A stretch of DNA of 5,565 bases from Methanobacterium sp. (GCA_003161815.1 PMNN01000228.1:1-5565); one strand, 5' to 3'; counted from the first letter of the stretch, positions 1 through 5,565 are shown. The notes: generated by a model not told the origin, from the sequence alone. Made by a program: numbers and translations.

Positions 1-1359
1 TCCCGCCATCATGGCACTTAAAATAGCTCCAAAAAGGACTACTCTATGCATTCCGGTGGTGAAGTTGTAAGCAGCTAAGTTGAACAGCTGACTCTGCTGG
101 AGAAGTTCAGGAGAAATCGCGGTATGCAGTAAGATTCCTGCAAAGCATACTGCAAATACCATTCCTAGATTTCTAGTGGTGACTATAATACTCGATGTAA
201 CCCCACTTTCCGCAGATGGAGCGTTTGAAATAAGTGCTCTGTTTATAGGTGATTGGAAAAGTGCTGCACCCACTCCTAAAAGAGCTAATCTCCATAGAAC
301 GTCTTGCACAGTTGAAAAAATGTTAAGTTGGGTGAGAGATAATAAAGCCAAAGCAGATATGATTGATCCTATAAATGCCAGGCTTCTTGAGCCAAATTTA
401 TCGGATAGCATTCCACTTATAGGTGCTAAGAACATCATTATAATTGGAGATGTAGTTAGGACAAGTCCTGTGAAACTTGCTTGGAGATGAAGGACTTTCT
501 GCAGGTAAAAGGGCATGATAAAGAATATCATATACATACATATGTAATTGAAGTGCAAACTCACGTCAAATGCTGAGAAAATTTTATTTCTGAAAATTTT
601 CAGGTTTAGTAGTGGATTCGTTACATGTAACTCGTTCCAGATGAATAATATCAGTGTAACGATGCTGAAAACTGCGATTGATATCGCTGTGGTATTCACT
701 CCACCCTCTATGTAATTAAGTAAATAAACTATTGAGAAAAGACATGAAAATTGTAATATAGTTCCGGGGATATCCCATTTAACTTGACTTCTTTCGCTTC
801 TTTCTAATACCTGGTAACATGTTATGAAACTTATAATTGCAATGGGAACATTTATTAGGAAGATGAACCTCCATCCCAATGCACCTTCTATAATTCCACC
901 GATTGCAGGGCCCAGAGCTAAACCTGCAGCTATAGCAACAGAGTAAATACCAAGAGATTTTCCTAGCTGATGTTTGGGAAATGAATTTTTTACTATTCCC
1001 AGAGATACTGCAAGCATCATGGCTGCTGTTATGCCTTGCATGCCCCTGAATATTTCAAGCGCTGTAAGGGAAGAAGCTGTACTGCAGAGAATTGATGTAA
1101 ATGCAAAACCTGCTAATCCTATAAGGTAGACTCTTTCATGGCCTATGAAGTCGCCGAACCGCCCGAAGAATAAGACCATGCCTAACAGAGTTATAAGATA
1201 AGCTGTTAACACCCATTCTGCTGAGGTTATGCCTGCACCGAAAAAGGTTGCTATGGTTGGAAGTGAAACATTAACTATACTTGCATTTATTGGCACCATA
1301 ATAGTGCCTATTGATATTGCGAATAAAATCTGCCATTTTTTACTGAATGGATCCTCCAA
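1..1359 (-). CDS. MFS transporter, DHA2 (EmrB/QacA-like) drug:H+ antiporter family, 3' end outside window
   Basis: An integral membrane transporter, probably a proton-driven exporter of drugs or other small amphipathic compounds; the substrate cannot be told from sequence. The reverse strand stays open for 453 codons to the window edge. The family is usually about 470-520 residues, so only the C-terminal tail is missing. Visible family marks are a TM1 block with NVSLPTI (about 22-36), motif [12 protein letters not shown] (66-76) between TM2 and TM3, RGMQG (105-109), and the antiporter motif C with LGPAIGG (149-155), followed by [10 protein letters not shown] (163-172). Many hydrophobic segments follow on both halves. 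The usual Asp of the TM1 'DxTIVNVALP' motif is Asn25 here. The start is TTG at 1359: an in-frame TAA lies just upstream, no ATG or GTG lies between, and GAGGTG (1365-1370) sits 5 nt before it. The gene is transcribed divergently from lysA. The family call is firm; the substrate is unknown. Confidence 0.93.
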   Translation of the reverse strand, partial: MEDPFSKKWQILFAISIGTIMVPINASIVNVSLPTIATFFGAGITSAEWVLTAYLITLLGMVLFFGRFGDFIGHERVYLIGLAGFAFTSILCSTASSLTALEIFRGMQGITAAMMLAVSLGIVKNSFPKHQLGKSLGIYSVAIAAGLALGPAIGGIIEGALGWRFIFLINVPIAIISFITCYQVLERSERSQVKWDIPGTILQFSCLFSIVYLLNYIEGGVNTTAISIAVFSIVTLILFIWNELHVTNPLLNLKIFRNKIFSAFDVSLHFNYICMYMIFFIMPFYLQKVLHLQASFTGLVLTTSPIIMMFLAPISGMLSDKFGSRSLAFIGSIISALALLSLTQLNIFSTVQDVLWRLALLGVGAALFQSPINRALISNAPSAESGVTSSIIVTTRNLGMVFAVCFAGILLHTAISPELLQQSQLFNLAAYNFTTGMHRVVLFGAILSAMMAG

Positions 1360-1364
1360 AATTA

Positions 1365-1370
1365 CACCTC
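1365..1370 (-). promoter_or_regulatory. Ribosome binding site that decides the TTG start of the MFS gene
   Basis: Read on the minus strand this is GAGGTG, complementary to the archaeal anti-Shine-Dalgarno sequence. It lies 5 nt before the TTG at 1359. The frame has a stop (TAA) six codons further up and no ATG or GTG before the TTG. The next in-frame ATG is codon 21, inside the first membrane segment. Confidence 0.75.
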
Positions 1371-1407
1371 GAGGTTAAAAAAAATAACACAAAAAATCTT
1401 ATATTTG

Positions 1408-1415
1408 TTTATAAA
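1408..1415 (-). promoter_or_regulatory. Candidate TATA box for the MFS gene
   Basis: TTTATAAA on the minus strand. An archaeal start about 25 nt downstream would fall near 1385, giving a leader of roughly 25 nt that still contains the SD. The surroundings are almost pure A/T, so several boxes could be drawn. A short inverted repeat (ACTTT-AAAA-AAAGT, 1419-1432) lies immediately upstream on that strand. Placement is an inference. Confidence 0.35.
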
Positions 1416-1503
1416 AAAACTTTAAAAAAAGTCTTTAATCCAAAAAGCGAATAATATATTTAGAGTTTTAATTGGATGAAAATAAAAACCTAAATACAAG
1501 AGA

Positions 1504-1557
1504 TTAAAGTTCCATTATTATCATACTTTTGCGTTTTTAAATGTATTGGAACCTTAA
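1504..1557. repeat. Imperfect 11-bp inverted repeat with 32-nt loop
   Basis: TTAAAGTTCCA (1504-1514) faces TGGAACCTTAA (1547-1557), matching at 10 of 11 positions. The one exception is A/C on plus-strand RNA but a G-U wobble on minus-strand RNA, so a minus-strand transcript could form an unbroken 11-bp stem. The arms include a GTTCC/GGAAC core in otherwise A/T sequence. It could be a hairpin in a leader or small RNA, or a binding site, or chance. Confidence 0.4.
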
Positions 1558-1691
1558 ATTTATTATAAAATCAAAATTCAAACCTATTTCAAATATTCAC
1601 GTCCATCTAAAATTCAAATTATATTTTTAAGTAAGTGAAATTAGTACACATTTGGCAATTATTAGTATGTTAAATAGATTGAATTGTGTCC

Positions 1692-1699
1692 TATATAAA
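1692..1699. promoter_or_regulatory. Consensus-like archaeal TATA element, orientation unclear
   Basis: On the minus strand this reads TTTATATA, the textbook archaeal TATA sequence; on the plus strand it reads TATATAAA. Used leftward it would start RNA near 1667, giving a long leader for the MFS gene or a separate small RNA running through the inverted repeat at 1504-1557. Used rightward it would start near 1720, giving lysA a leader of about 130 nt. The palindrome AAACGTTT (1697-1704) overlaps it. Confidence 0.35.
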
Positions 1700-1760
1700 C
1701 GTTTAGAACATATAATGTGAAATAATTATCCATAATTTAGAATTATTATTCAATATCAGA

Positions 1761-1770
1761 TATAATATAA
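1761..1770 (+). promoter_or_regulatory. Candidate TATA box for the lysA-dapF operon
   Basis: TATAATATAA lies about 85 nt before the lysA ATG, placing a start near 1790 and a leader of about 60 nt. Competing candidates are TTTTTTATAG (1785-1794), which would give a shorter leader, and TATATAAA at 1692-1699. ATATATTA at 1813-1820 is too close to the SD to serve. None has a strong BRE, so the choice is weak. Confidence 0.25.
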
Positions 1771-1833
1771 CAATTTCTGAAGATTTTTTATAGGATAAGA
1801 CAAATAAAAACCATATATTAATTTATCTTCTCT

Positions 1834-1841
1834 AAAGGAGG
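1834..1841 (+). promoter_or_regulatory. Strong ribosome binding site of lysA
   Basis: AAAGGAGG, a near-complete complement of the 16S 3' end, lies 8 nt before the ATG at 1850. It confirms that ATG as the start of lysA. Confidence 0.85.
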
Positions 1842-1849
1842 ATTAATTC

Positions 1850-3136
1850 ATGAACTTTAATTTTAAAACAAATGAAAAAGGAAATTTAAGCATCGGTGGA
1901 GCAGATGCTTTAGAGCTTGTAAAGGAATACGGCACTCCCCTTTACGTAGTAGACGAAGAACGGATAAGAAATAATTATAAAAGACTATATAATACATTCT
2001 CCAGTAAATACGCTAATTTTAAGATATACTACGCATGCAAAGCCAACACCAATCTGTCGGTGATGAAAATCTTGAAAGATGAAGGAAGCAGCATCGACGC
2101 TGTATCCCCAGGAGAGATTTACATTGCTTTACTTGTCGGTTTTAAACCAGAAAAAATACTTTATACTGGAAATAATGTTACCAACGAGGAATTAGAATTC
2201 GCCTTATCGTCAGGAGTAAGGATAAATCTGGATTCACTTTCCCAACTAGAAAAACTCTCCAAACTACCAGATACAGATGGTAAAGAAATATCCTTCAGAA
2301 TCAATCCCAAAGTTGGTGCCGGACACCATGATCATTGTATAACTGGTGGAGATCTCAGTAAATTTGGAATTATGGAGGAAGAAGCAGTTCATGCCTATCA
2401 AAAAGCTGTAGATCTGGGTTTCAATCCGGTGGGAATACATACTCATATTGGATCTGGGATATTGGATCCTGAACCTTTTAAATTGGCTGTACATACCCTG
2501 ATGGATGTGGCTGGAAGAGTGTATCGTGAAGCTGGAGTGGAATTTGAATTCATAGACTTTGGAGGTGGCATTGGAATCCCCTACGAGCCACATGAATCAA
2601 TATTAAACTTGGAAATGTTCTCACAGGAGATTATCGACCTCTTAAAGGAAAAGCTGTACGAATACAATATGGGAAATCCCGCCATGTATTTGGAGCCCGG
2701 ACGTTACATCGTAGGTGATGCATCTTACCTATTAACCCGGATTAACACTATTAAACAAAGTTATCGTAAATTTGCAGGAGTAGATGCTGGTTTTAACACA
2801 CTATTACGACCTACCATGTATGACTCCTATCATCATATTGTTTTAGCCAGCAAACCGAATGCTAAACCCACCCAAAAGATAGATATTGCAGGTAATATAT
2901 GTGAATCAGGGGATCTATTCGCTCGGGACAGACCTATACCAGATATAGAAGAAGGAAACTTACTAGCGATCCTTAATGCGGGTGCCTACGGTTTTTCCAT
3001 GTCTAGCCAGTATAATTCCCGTCCCCGGGCAGCCGAGATATTAGTACATAAGGGAAGATCAGAAGTGATCCGGGAGAGAGAAGCCTTCGCTGATTTACTT
3101 TCTAAACAAAACATGCCTGAGAGGCTTCTAAAATGA
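1850..3136 (+). CDS. lysA: Diaminopimelate decarboxylase
   Basis: A cytoplasmic PLP enzyme that decarboxylates meso-2,6-diaminopimelate to L-lysine, the final step of the DAP route. The 428 residues match the usual length of about 420-440. A fold-type III (alanine-racemase-like) barrel occupies the N-terminal part, with the PLP Schiff-base lysine at K64 in [14 protein letters not shown] (199-203), the phosphate-binding FGGGIG (237-242) and EPGR (282-285). The C-terminal beta domain carries LLRPTMY (318-324), CESGD (351-355, with the catalytic Cys351 contributed across the dimer) and the [15 protein letters not shown] block (379-393). The start is set by the strong SD at 1834-1841. The stop overlaps the dapF start as ATGA (3133-3136), so the two are co-transcribed and translationally coupled. 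No lysine riboswitch was seen upstream. Orthology is clear from the motifs. Confidence 0.98.
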   Translation: MNFNFKTNEKGNLSIGGADALELVKEYGTPLYVVDEERIRNNYKRLYNTFSSKYANFKIYYACKANTNLSVMKILKDEGSSIDAVSPGEIYIALLVGFKPEKILYTGNNVTNEELEFALSSGVRINLDSLSQLEKLSKLPDTDGKEISFRINPKVGAGHHDHCITGGDLSKFGIMEEEAVHAYQKAVDLGFNPVGIHTHIGSGILDPEPFKLAVHTLMDVAGRVYREAGVEFEFIDFGGGIGIPYEPHESILNLEMFSQEIIDLLKEKLYEYNMGNPAMYLEPGRYIVGDASYLLTRINTIKQSYRKFAGVDAGFNTLLRPTMYDSYHHIVLASKPNAKPTQKIDIAGNICESGDLFARDRPIPDIEEGNLLAILNAGAYGFSMSSQYNSRPRAAEILVHKGRSEVIREREAFADLLSKQNMPERLLK

Positions 3137-4005
3137 ATATAACACTGAAATTTTCTAAAATGCATGGACTCGGGAATGACTACGTGATAATCAACGAATT
3201 TGAGAAAATAATAATCCCTGAAGATAAAAAAAGCACCCTGGCCAAAGAATTATGCAGAAGAGGATTCTCGGTGGGTGCAGATGGCGTGATTTTCGTGGCT
3301 CCAGCCACACAAACTGAAGCAGATGTCAGATTCCGCGTATTCAATGCTGATGGCAGTGAAGCCGAGATGTGTGGTAACGGGATCCGATGTTTCGCGAAGT
3401 TCGTCTATGATAATTCTATCATCTCAAGTAAAAAATTGAGCGTAGAAACTTTGGCTGGGATAAAAGAAATAGAATTAAATTTGGAAAATGGAGAAGTGAA
3501 ATTTATAGAGGTTGATATGGGTATATCAACTTTTAATACTGATGAAGTTCCCATGAAAAGTGATTTGAAATTTTTTATTAATAAAGAATTGTTGGTGGAA
3601 GGAAATCCCTTGAGAATGACCGTTCTTAATATTGGTAATCCCCACGCTGTTATATTCACTCCGAATCTGGGCAGTGTAATCTTGGATGAGATAGGACCTC
3701 TTATTGAAAATCATAAGTCATTTCCGGATAGAATTAACGTGCATTTTGTGAATATTTTGGATATGGATGAAATAGAGATGATTACTTGGGAGCGGGGAAG
3801 TGGTGTAACCCTAGCCTGCGGTACGGGAGCCACCTCATCTGTATTAGCTGGTTATCGACTGGGTCTACTTGATGATCAGGTTTTAGTCCATTTACCTGGA
3901 GGAAAACTGCGTGTTACAGTATATCAGAAATATGAAGAATTAGGAGCTTTTATTAGAGGTAATGCTGAGCTGGTTTTTAAGGGTGAAATGGAACTAGACA
4001 TATGA
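3133..4005 (+). CDS. dapF: Diaminopimelate epimerase
   Basis: A cytoplasmic, cofactor-independent epimerase that converts LL-diaminopimelate to meso-diaminopimelate, the substrate of the LysA encoded just upstream. The 290 residues match the family (about 270-290) with two pseudo-symmetric halves. The N-terminal [12 protein letters not shown] (8-18) is diagnostic. The catalytic two-cysteine pair is Cys80 in [10 protein letters not shown] (77-86) and Cys229 in ACGTGA (228-233). Substrate-site elements include GADG (48-51), NADGSEAEM (71-79), NIGNPH (166-171) and TWERGSG (218-224). The ATG overlaps the lysA stop by 4 nt, and GAGG (3121-3124) inside the lysA end serves as SD at 8 nt. In Methanobacteriales, LL-DAP is typically made directly by an aminotransferase (DapL), which keeps DapF necessary; no dapL gene is in this window. 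Both catalytic residues are present, so the enzyme should be active. Confidence 0.98.
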   Translation: MNITLKFSKMHGLGNDYVIINEFEKIIIPEDKKSTLAKELCRRGFSVGADGVIFVAPATQTEADVRFRVFNADGSEAEMCGNGIRCFAKFVYDNSIISSKKLSVETLAGIKEIELNLENGEVKFIEVDMGISTFNTDEVPMKSDLKFFINKELLVEGNPLRMTVLNIGNPHAVIFTPNLGSVILDEIGPLIENHKSFPDRINVHFVNILDMDEIEMITWERGSGVTLACGTGATSSVLAGYRLGLLDDQVLVHLPGGKLRVTVYQKYEELGAFIRGNAELVFKGEMELDI

Positions 4006-4027
4006 TAATTGGGTTAAGAATTCTAAA

Positions 4028-4035
4028 TTTTTTTT
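4028..4035 (+). terminator. T-tract terminator of the lysA-dapF operon
   Basis: A run of eight T begins 22 nt after the dapF stop, without a clear hairpin, which is the usual form of archaeal intrinsic termination. It touches the stop codon of the convergent DUF488 gene (4034-4036). Confidence 0.55.
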
Positions 4036-4420
4036 ATGCGCCATGAATTCTGCTTATCTGAGCGTTGATGGTTTTATAATTATTAAGTTTATCTCTTAAA
4101 ACTACTGCATTATTATGTTGTTCATCTTCAGCATTGTATATTATGGTAACGTTCTTATTTTTCTGTTCTATCTCTTTTATCAGCTTCATGAGTGTTTTTT
4201 TATTTTTTAATTCTTGAAGATACTTCTTTTGGAATTCTGGCCATTGATTCATGTCTTTGGCAAACCATTTTCTGAGATTGTTACTAGGTGCTAATTCTTT
4301 TAACCATAAATCTATGTGAGAGTTTCCCTTAGAAATGCCATGAGGCCATAAATTATCCACAAGAATGCGGAAACCATCTTCTTTAGCTACAGGTTCGTAG
4401 ATTCTTTTGATTTTGATCAT
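4034..4420 (-). CDS. DUF488 (YeaO-like) family protein with altered signature motif
   Basis: A small soluble protein of 128 residues; the family is known from E. coli YeaO and is widespread, but its biochemical role is not established. The match is visible from the N-terminus: IKRIYEP (4-10), then DGFRILVDNLWPHGISK (15-31), then LWLKELAPS (38-46), LRKWF (49-53), a WPEFQKKYLQEL helix (60-71), and the IIYNAEDEQHNNAVVL block (93-108), equivalent to 'LLYgAKd..hNhAvVL' in the family. The usual signature is LVDRLWPRG; here both arginines are replaced (Asn23, His27), so any function relying on them may differ. The ATG at 4420 has AAGGA (4426-4430) 5 nt upstream. The gene is convergent with dapF (28-nt gap) and divergent from the TPR gene, so it is probably transcribed alone. 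There is no signal peptide or membrane segment. The family call is firm; the function is unknown. Confidence 0.88.
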   Translation of the reverse strand: MIKIKRIYEPVAKEDGFRILVDNLWPHGISKGNSHIDLWLKELAPSNNLRKWFAKDMNQWPEFQKKYLQELKNKKTLMKLIKEIEQKNKNVTIIYNAEDEQHNNAVVLRDKLNNYKTINAQISRIHGA

Positions 4421-4591
4421 GCTAATCCTTAATATAATTCTGATTTGTCTAAGATTAATTTAGCGTTTTTATGTTAAAAAAAAAATAAGTATCTAATGAA
4501 TTTTTTCACCAAAAATTTATTCTTCTTTTTTAAAATAATTAATTTAATACATTTTTTTTTATTGTTTTTAGGGATTTTTAAACAAGCAAGC

Positions 4592-4599
4592 TTATATAG
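4592..4599 (+). promoter_or_regulatory. Probable TATA box of the TPR gene
   Basis: TTATATAG preceded by a purine-rich, BRE-like AAGCAAGC (4584-4591). Transcription would begin near 4620, giving a leader of about 78 nt to the ATG at 4698. A second TATA-like stretch, TTATAAAAA (4629-4637), would instead start RNA around 4655-4660; that start would exclude use of the ATG at 4647. The first has the better upstream context. Confidence 0.5.
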
Positions 4600-4619
4600 T
4601 TCAATAATTCAGAATTGAA
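4600..4619. repeat. Inverted repeat abutting the TATA box (possible operator)
   Basis: TTCAAT (4600-4605) and ATTGAA (4614-4619) form perfect 6-bp arms around an 8-bp spacer. The element lies directly between the TATA box and the predicted transcription start, where a bound archaeal repressor would block polymerase recruitment. No regulator is known, and chance is possible in this AT-rich DNA. Confidence 0.4.
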
Positions 4620-4642
4620 AATAACGATTATAAAAAGTTAAT

Positions 4643-4662
4643 AAGTATGAGATACTTCTCAT
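4643..4662. repeat. Two overlapping inverted repeats in the TPR gene leader
   Basis: AAGTAT-GAG-ATACTT (4643-4657) and ATGAGA-TACT-TCTCAT (4647-4662) each have perfect 6-bp arms and share sequence, so as RNA only one hairpin could form at a time. They surround the rejected upstream ATG at 4647. They could be a protein-binding site, a leader RNA switch or chance. Confidence 0.4.
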
Positions 4663-4683
4663 TCACCAAATTAAAGTTAATTT

Positions 4684-4693
4684 GGAAGGTGAT
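4684..4693 (+). promoter_or_regulatory. Ribosome binding site that decides the TPR gene start
   Basis: GGAAGGTGAT contains AGGTGAT, seven bases complementary to the archaeal 16S 3' end, 4 nt before the ATG at 4698. The upstream in-frame ATG at 4647 is preceded only by A/T-rich sequence with no SD, so 4698 is chosen. Confidence 0.85.
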
Positions 4694-4697
4694 TCAA

Positions 4698-5189
4698 ATG
4701 ACCAGCAAAGACGTGGAAATATTTTACAATCAGGCTATGAAGTTATTAAAGAAGGGTGAATTTAAAAAATCTTTAGAGTTATTAGATAGGGCATTGTACA
4801 TTGATAGTAAGTTTATTCCAGCTTGGAACAATAAAGGAGTGGTGCACATAGAACTGGAAGAATATTCTCAAGCTCTGGATTGCTTTGACCAACTTACATT
4901 CCTAGATATGACTGATAATTTAACTTGGTATAATAAAGGATATGTTCTGTTATTATTAGAAAGATATCAGGAATCTGTGAAAACCTTTGACTTTTTCCTA
5001 GCTAAGTATGATAAAAAGGATGATTACTATAAATACGCCCTATACTTACAAGCTAAAGGCAATTACAAACTTAAAGAGTATGATAAAAGCCTGAAACTCC
5101 TAAAAGATGCATTAAATAGTGATAAATCCTTCAGCGAAGCTAAAGAGCTTCAATCTCTAGTTTTAAAGGATATGAATGAAAATAAATAA
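4698..5189 (+). CDS. Small tetratricopeptide-repeat (TPR) protein
   Basis: A protein of 163 residues made almost entirely of four TPR units of about 34 residues: about 6-39, 40-73, 74-107 and 112-145. Each shows TPR spacing, for example FYNQAMKLLKKGEFKKSLELLDRAL, then AWNNKGVVHIELEEYSQALDCF, then TWYNKGYVLLLLERYQESVKTF, then QAKGNYKLKEYDKSLKLLKDAL. Such superhelical repeats bind partner proteins; no catalytic domain, signal peptide or membrane segment is present, so a cytoplasmic adaptor or scaffold is the limit of the inference. The partner is unknown. The ATG at 4698 is preferred over 4647 (17 codons upstream) because of its SD; the extra 17 residues would also lie outside the repeat pattern. 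It is transcribed alone, with its own promoter and a terminator directly after the stop. Methanobacteriales genomes carry many TPR proteins of this kind. Base composition is visibly more A/T-rich than lysA-dapF. Confidence 0.9.
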   Translation: MTSKDVEIFYNQAMKLLKKGEFKKSLELLDRALYIDSKFIPAWNNKGVVHIELEEYSQALDCFDQLTFLDMTDNLTWYNKGYVLLLLERYQESVKTFDFFLAKYDKKDDYYKYALYLQAKGNYKLKEYDKSLKLLKDALNSDKSFSEAKELQSLVLKDMNENK

Positions 5190-5206
5190 AAAAAAGTTCT
5201 TTTTTT
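5189..5206. terminator. Bidirectional A/T-stem terminator between convergent genes
   Basis: Seven A, then G-TT-C, then seven T form a perfect 8-bp inverted repeat with a 2-nt centre, beginning at the last base of the TPR stop codon. On either strand RNA polymerase meets a T-tract of at least seven, so it can end both the TPR transcript and the convergent transcript whose stop codon is at 5213-5215. Confidence 0.65.
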
Positions 5207-5212
5207 AGGAAT

Positions 5213-5565
5213 CTATTCATTAAATAGAACCTTTTTAAGTTCCCGAACGTTTAATGTAAGGAATGGCTCTGACTTAGAGTCTGCCAGTATTTTAAACTGC
5301 TCCAAATTAGTTTTCATATAGATATCATTCAATAAATTCTGAAGTTCCGGGATAGGCATTTCTATAATTCTCCTTATTATTAACCTGTCTTCATCTGTCA
5401 GTTGACTCTTATACTTTTCTATTTGACTTTCAAATGATTCTACTGCATTCATATCTTTAGACACGTATACATTTATTAGGAATGGAGGAGCTCGCTCCAC
5501 TATACTTAGTACTTCCTTAATATAATCCTCTTTAATTTCTAATTCTAATGATTCATTCAAATATT
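5213..5565 (-). CDS. Hypothetical protein, 5' end at or beyond the window edge
   Basis: I do not recognise this family. The reverse strand is open from the stop at 5213-5215 to the window edge. A TTG at 5558-5560 gives 115 residues and is the only possible start seen in the last few codons, but the frame continues upstream of it, so the true start may lie outside. The product is soluble, charged and mostly helical by eye. It has a run of acidic and basic residues (ELEIKEDYIKEV), an APPFLINVYVSKD segment (about 24-36), and a K/E-rich, probably alpha-helical middle containing LTDEDRLIIRRIIEMPIPELQNLLNDIY (about 54-81). No cysteines, metal ligands, membrane segment or helix-turn-helix are evident. 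It is convergent with the TPR gene and shares its terminator. Codon pattern and length argue that it is real. Confidence 0.7.
   Translation of the reverse strand, partial: YLNESLELEIKEDYIKEVLSIVERAPPFLINVYVSKDMNAVESFESQIEKYKSQLTDEDRLIIRRIIEMPIPELQNLLNDIYMKTNLEQFKILADSKSEPFLTLNVRELKKVLFNE

Larger units (their letters stand above)
1360..1849. other. Gene-free AT-rich divergent spacer between the MFS gene and lysA
   Basis: About 490 bases with no convincing coding region. The longest item noticed is a 29-codon frame at 1541-1630 with no SD and a low-complexity Lys/Phe/Ile product. The spacer must hold the promoters of both divergent genes. It also contains an imperfect inverted repeat (1504-1557), a consensus-like TATA element (1692-1699), a 10-base direct repeat AAAATTCAAA (1573-1582 and 1609-1618) and an 11-base direct repeat AAATAAAAACC (1480-1490 and 1802-1812). 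The direct repeats are A-rich and may be chance. No tRNA, rRNA or recognisable riboswitch was seen. Confidence 0.7.
4421..4697. other. AT-rich divergent spacer between the DUF488 and TPR genes
   Basis: About 280 bases without a gene, with long homopolymer runs (A-tract near 4475-4484, T10 at 4552-4561). The right side holds the TPR gene's TATA box, inverted repeats and SD, listed separately. I could not choose a convincing promoter for the DUF488 gene on the left side. An in-frame ATG at 4647 falls here and is rejected as the TPR start. Confidence 0.6.

Noticed and set aside
176..490. 104-codon plus-strand open frame
   Set aside because: It lies entirely inside the MFS gene on the opposite strand, whose frame is intact and carries family motifs; the plus-strand product has no recognisable features and no SD.
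1..1359. MFS gene as a broken pseudogene, because no long complete ORF is closed inside the window
   Set aside because: Translating the reverse strand from the TTG at 1359 gives 453 uninterrupted codons with all main motifs in one frame; it simply runs off the left edge.
1541..1630. 29-codon plus-strand frame in the MFS-lysA spacer
   Set aside because: No SD precedes it, the product is low-complexity Lys/Phe/Ile typical of AT-rich noise, and it overlaps one arm of the inverted repeat.
1721..1747. Inverted repeat AATAATT ... AATTATT
   Set aside because: It is purely A/T with a 13-base spacer in A/T-rich DNA; chance occurrence is very likely.
1740..1851. Possible lysine riboswitch ahead of lysA
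   Set aside because: The leader is short and A/T-rich, without the multi-helix G/C-containing core of the lysine riboswitch, which is also a bacterial element.
2264..2593. 109-codon minus-strand open frame inside lysA
   Set aside because: It is opposite a clearly conserved enzyme; the product is Ser/His/Tyr-rich with no family resemblance, as expected for an antisense shadow.
3405..3714. Two minus-strand open frames (84 and 62 codons) inside dapF
   Set aside because: They are antisense to conserved DapF coding sequence and have no family resemblance or independent signals.
4475..4561. Long A and T homopolymer runs as terminators or a mobile element scar
   Set aside because: They lie upstream of both divergent genes rather than after them, with no terminal inverted repeats or target duplication; they fit ordinary AT-rich promoter spacing.

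Overview
The window looks like ordinary chromosomal sequence from a methanogenic archaeon, most likely Methanobacteriales (Methanobacterium-like). Four things point there. The DNA is AT-rich. Strong Shine-Dalgarno sites (AAAGGAGG, AAGGTGAT) match the archaeal 16S 3' end, and TATA-like boxes replace bacterial -35/-10 promoters. lysA and dapF are directly coupled. Short TPR and DUF488 genes lie next to them. The genus is an inference from style and content, not from a marker gene.

Layout. From the left edge to 1359, on the minus strand, is a nearly complete 14-TM-type MFS drug/proton antiporter (DHA2/EmrB-QacA style) with a TTG start; its C-terminal end is outside the window. Positions 1360-1849 are a long, very AT-rich, gene-free divergent region. 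It holds promoter-like TATA elements and one imperfect 11-bp inverted repeat. From 1850 to 4005 is a two-gene operon, lysA (diaminopimelate decarboxylase) and dapF (diaminopimelate epimerase), joined by an ATGA overlap and ending at a T8 tract. DapF converts LL-DAP to meso-DAP and LysA decarboxylates meso-DAP to L-lysine, so the pair performs the last two steps of lysine synthesis. Convergent to it, on the minus strand (4034-4420), is a small DUF488/YeaO-like protein with an altered signature motif. After a 277-bp AT-rich spacer comes a four-repeat TPR protein on the plus strand. Its start is best placed at 4698 rather than at the upstream in-frame ATG (4647), because a strong SD precedes 4698. 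Its leader carries a good TATA box and three short inverted repeats. A compact A/T-stem bidirectional terminator (5189-5206) separates it from a convergent gene of unknown function that runs off the right edge.

I found no clear undescribed system: no mobile element, CRISPR array, tRNA or rRNA, and no toxin or defence cluster. The most interesting items are the stacked inverted repeats in the TPR gene's promoter and leader, the substituted signature motif of the DUF488 protein, and the structure-prone divergent spacer between the MFS gene and lysA. All are modest and come from reading by eye. Short palindromes are expected by chance in DNA this AT-rich.
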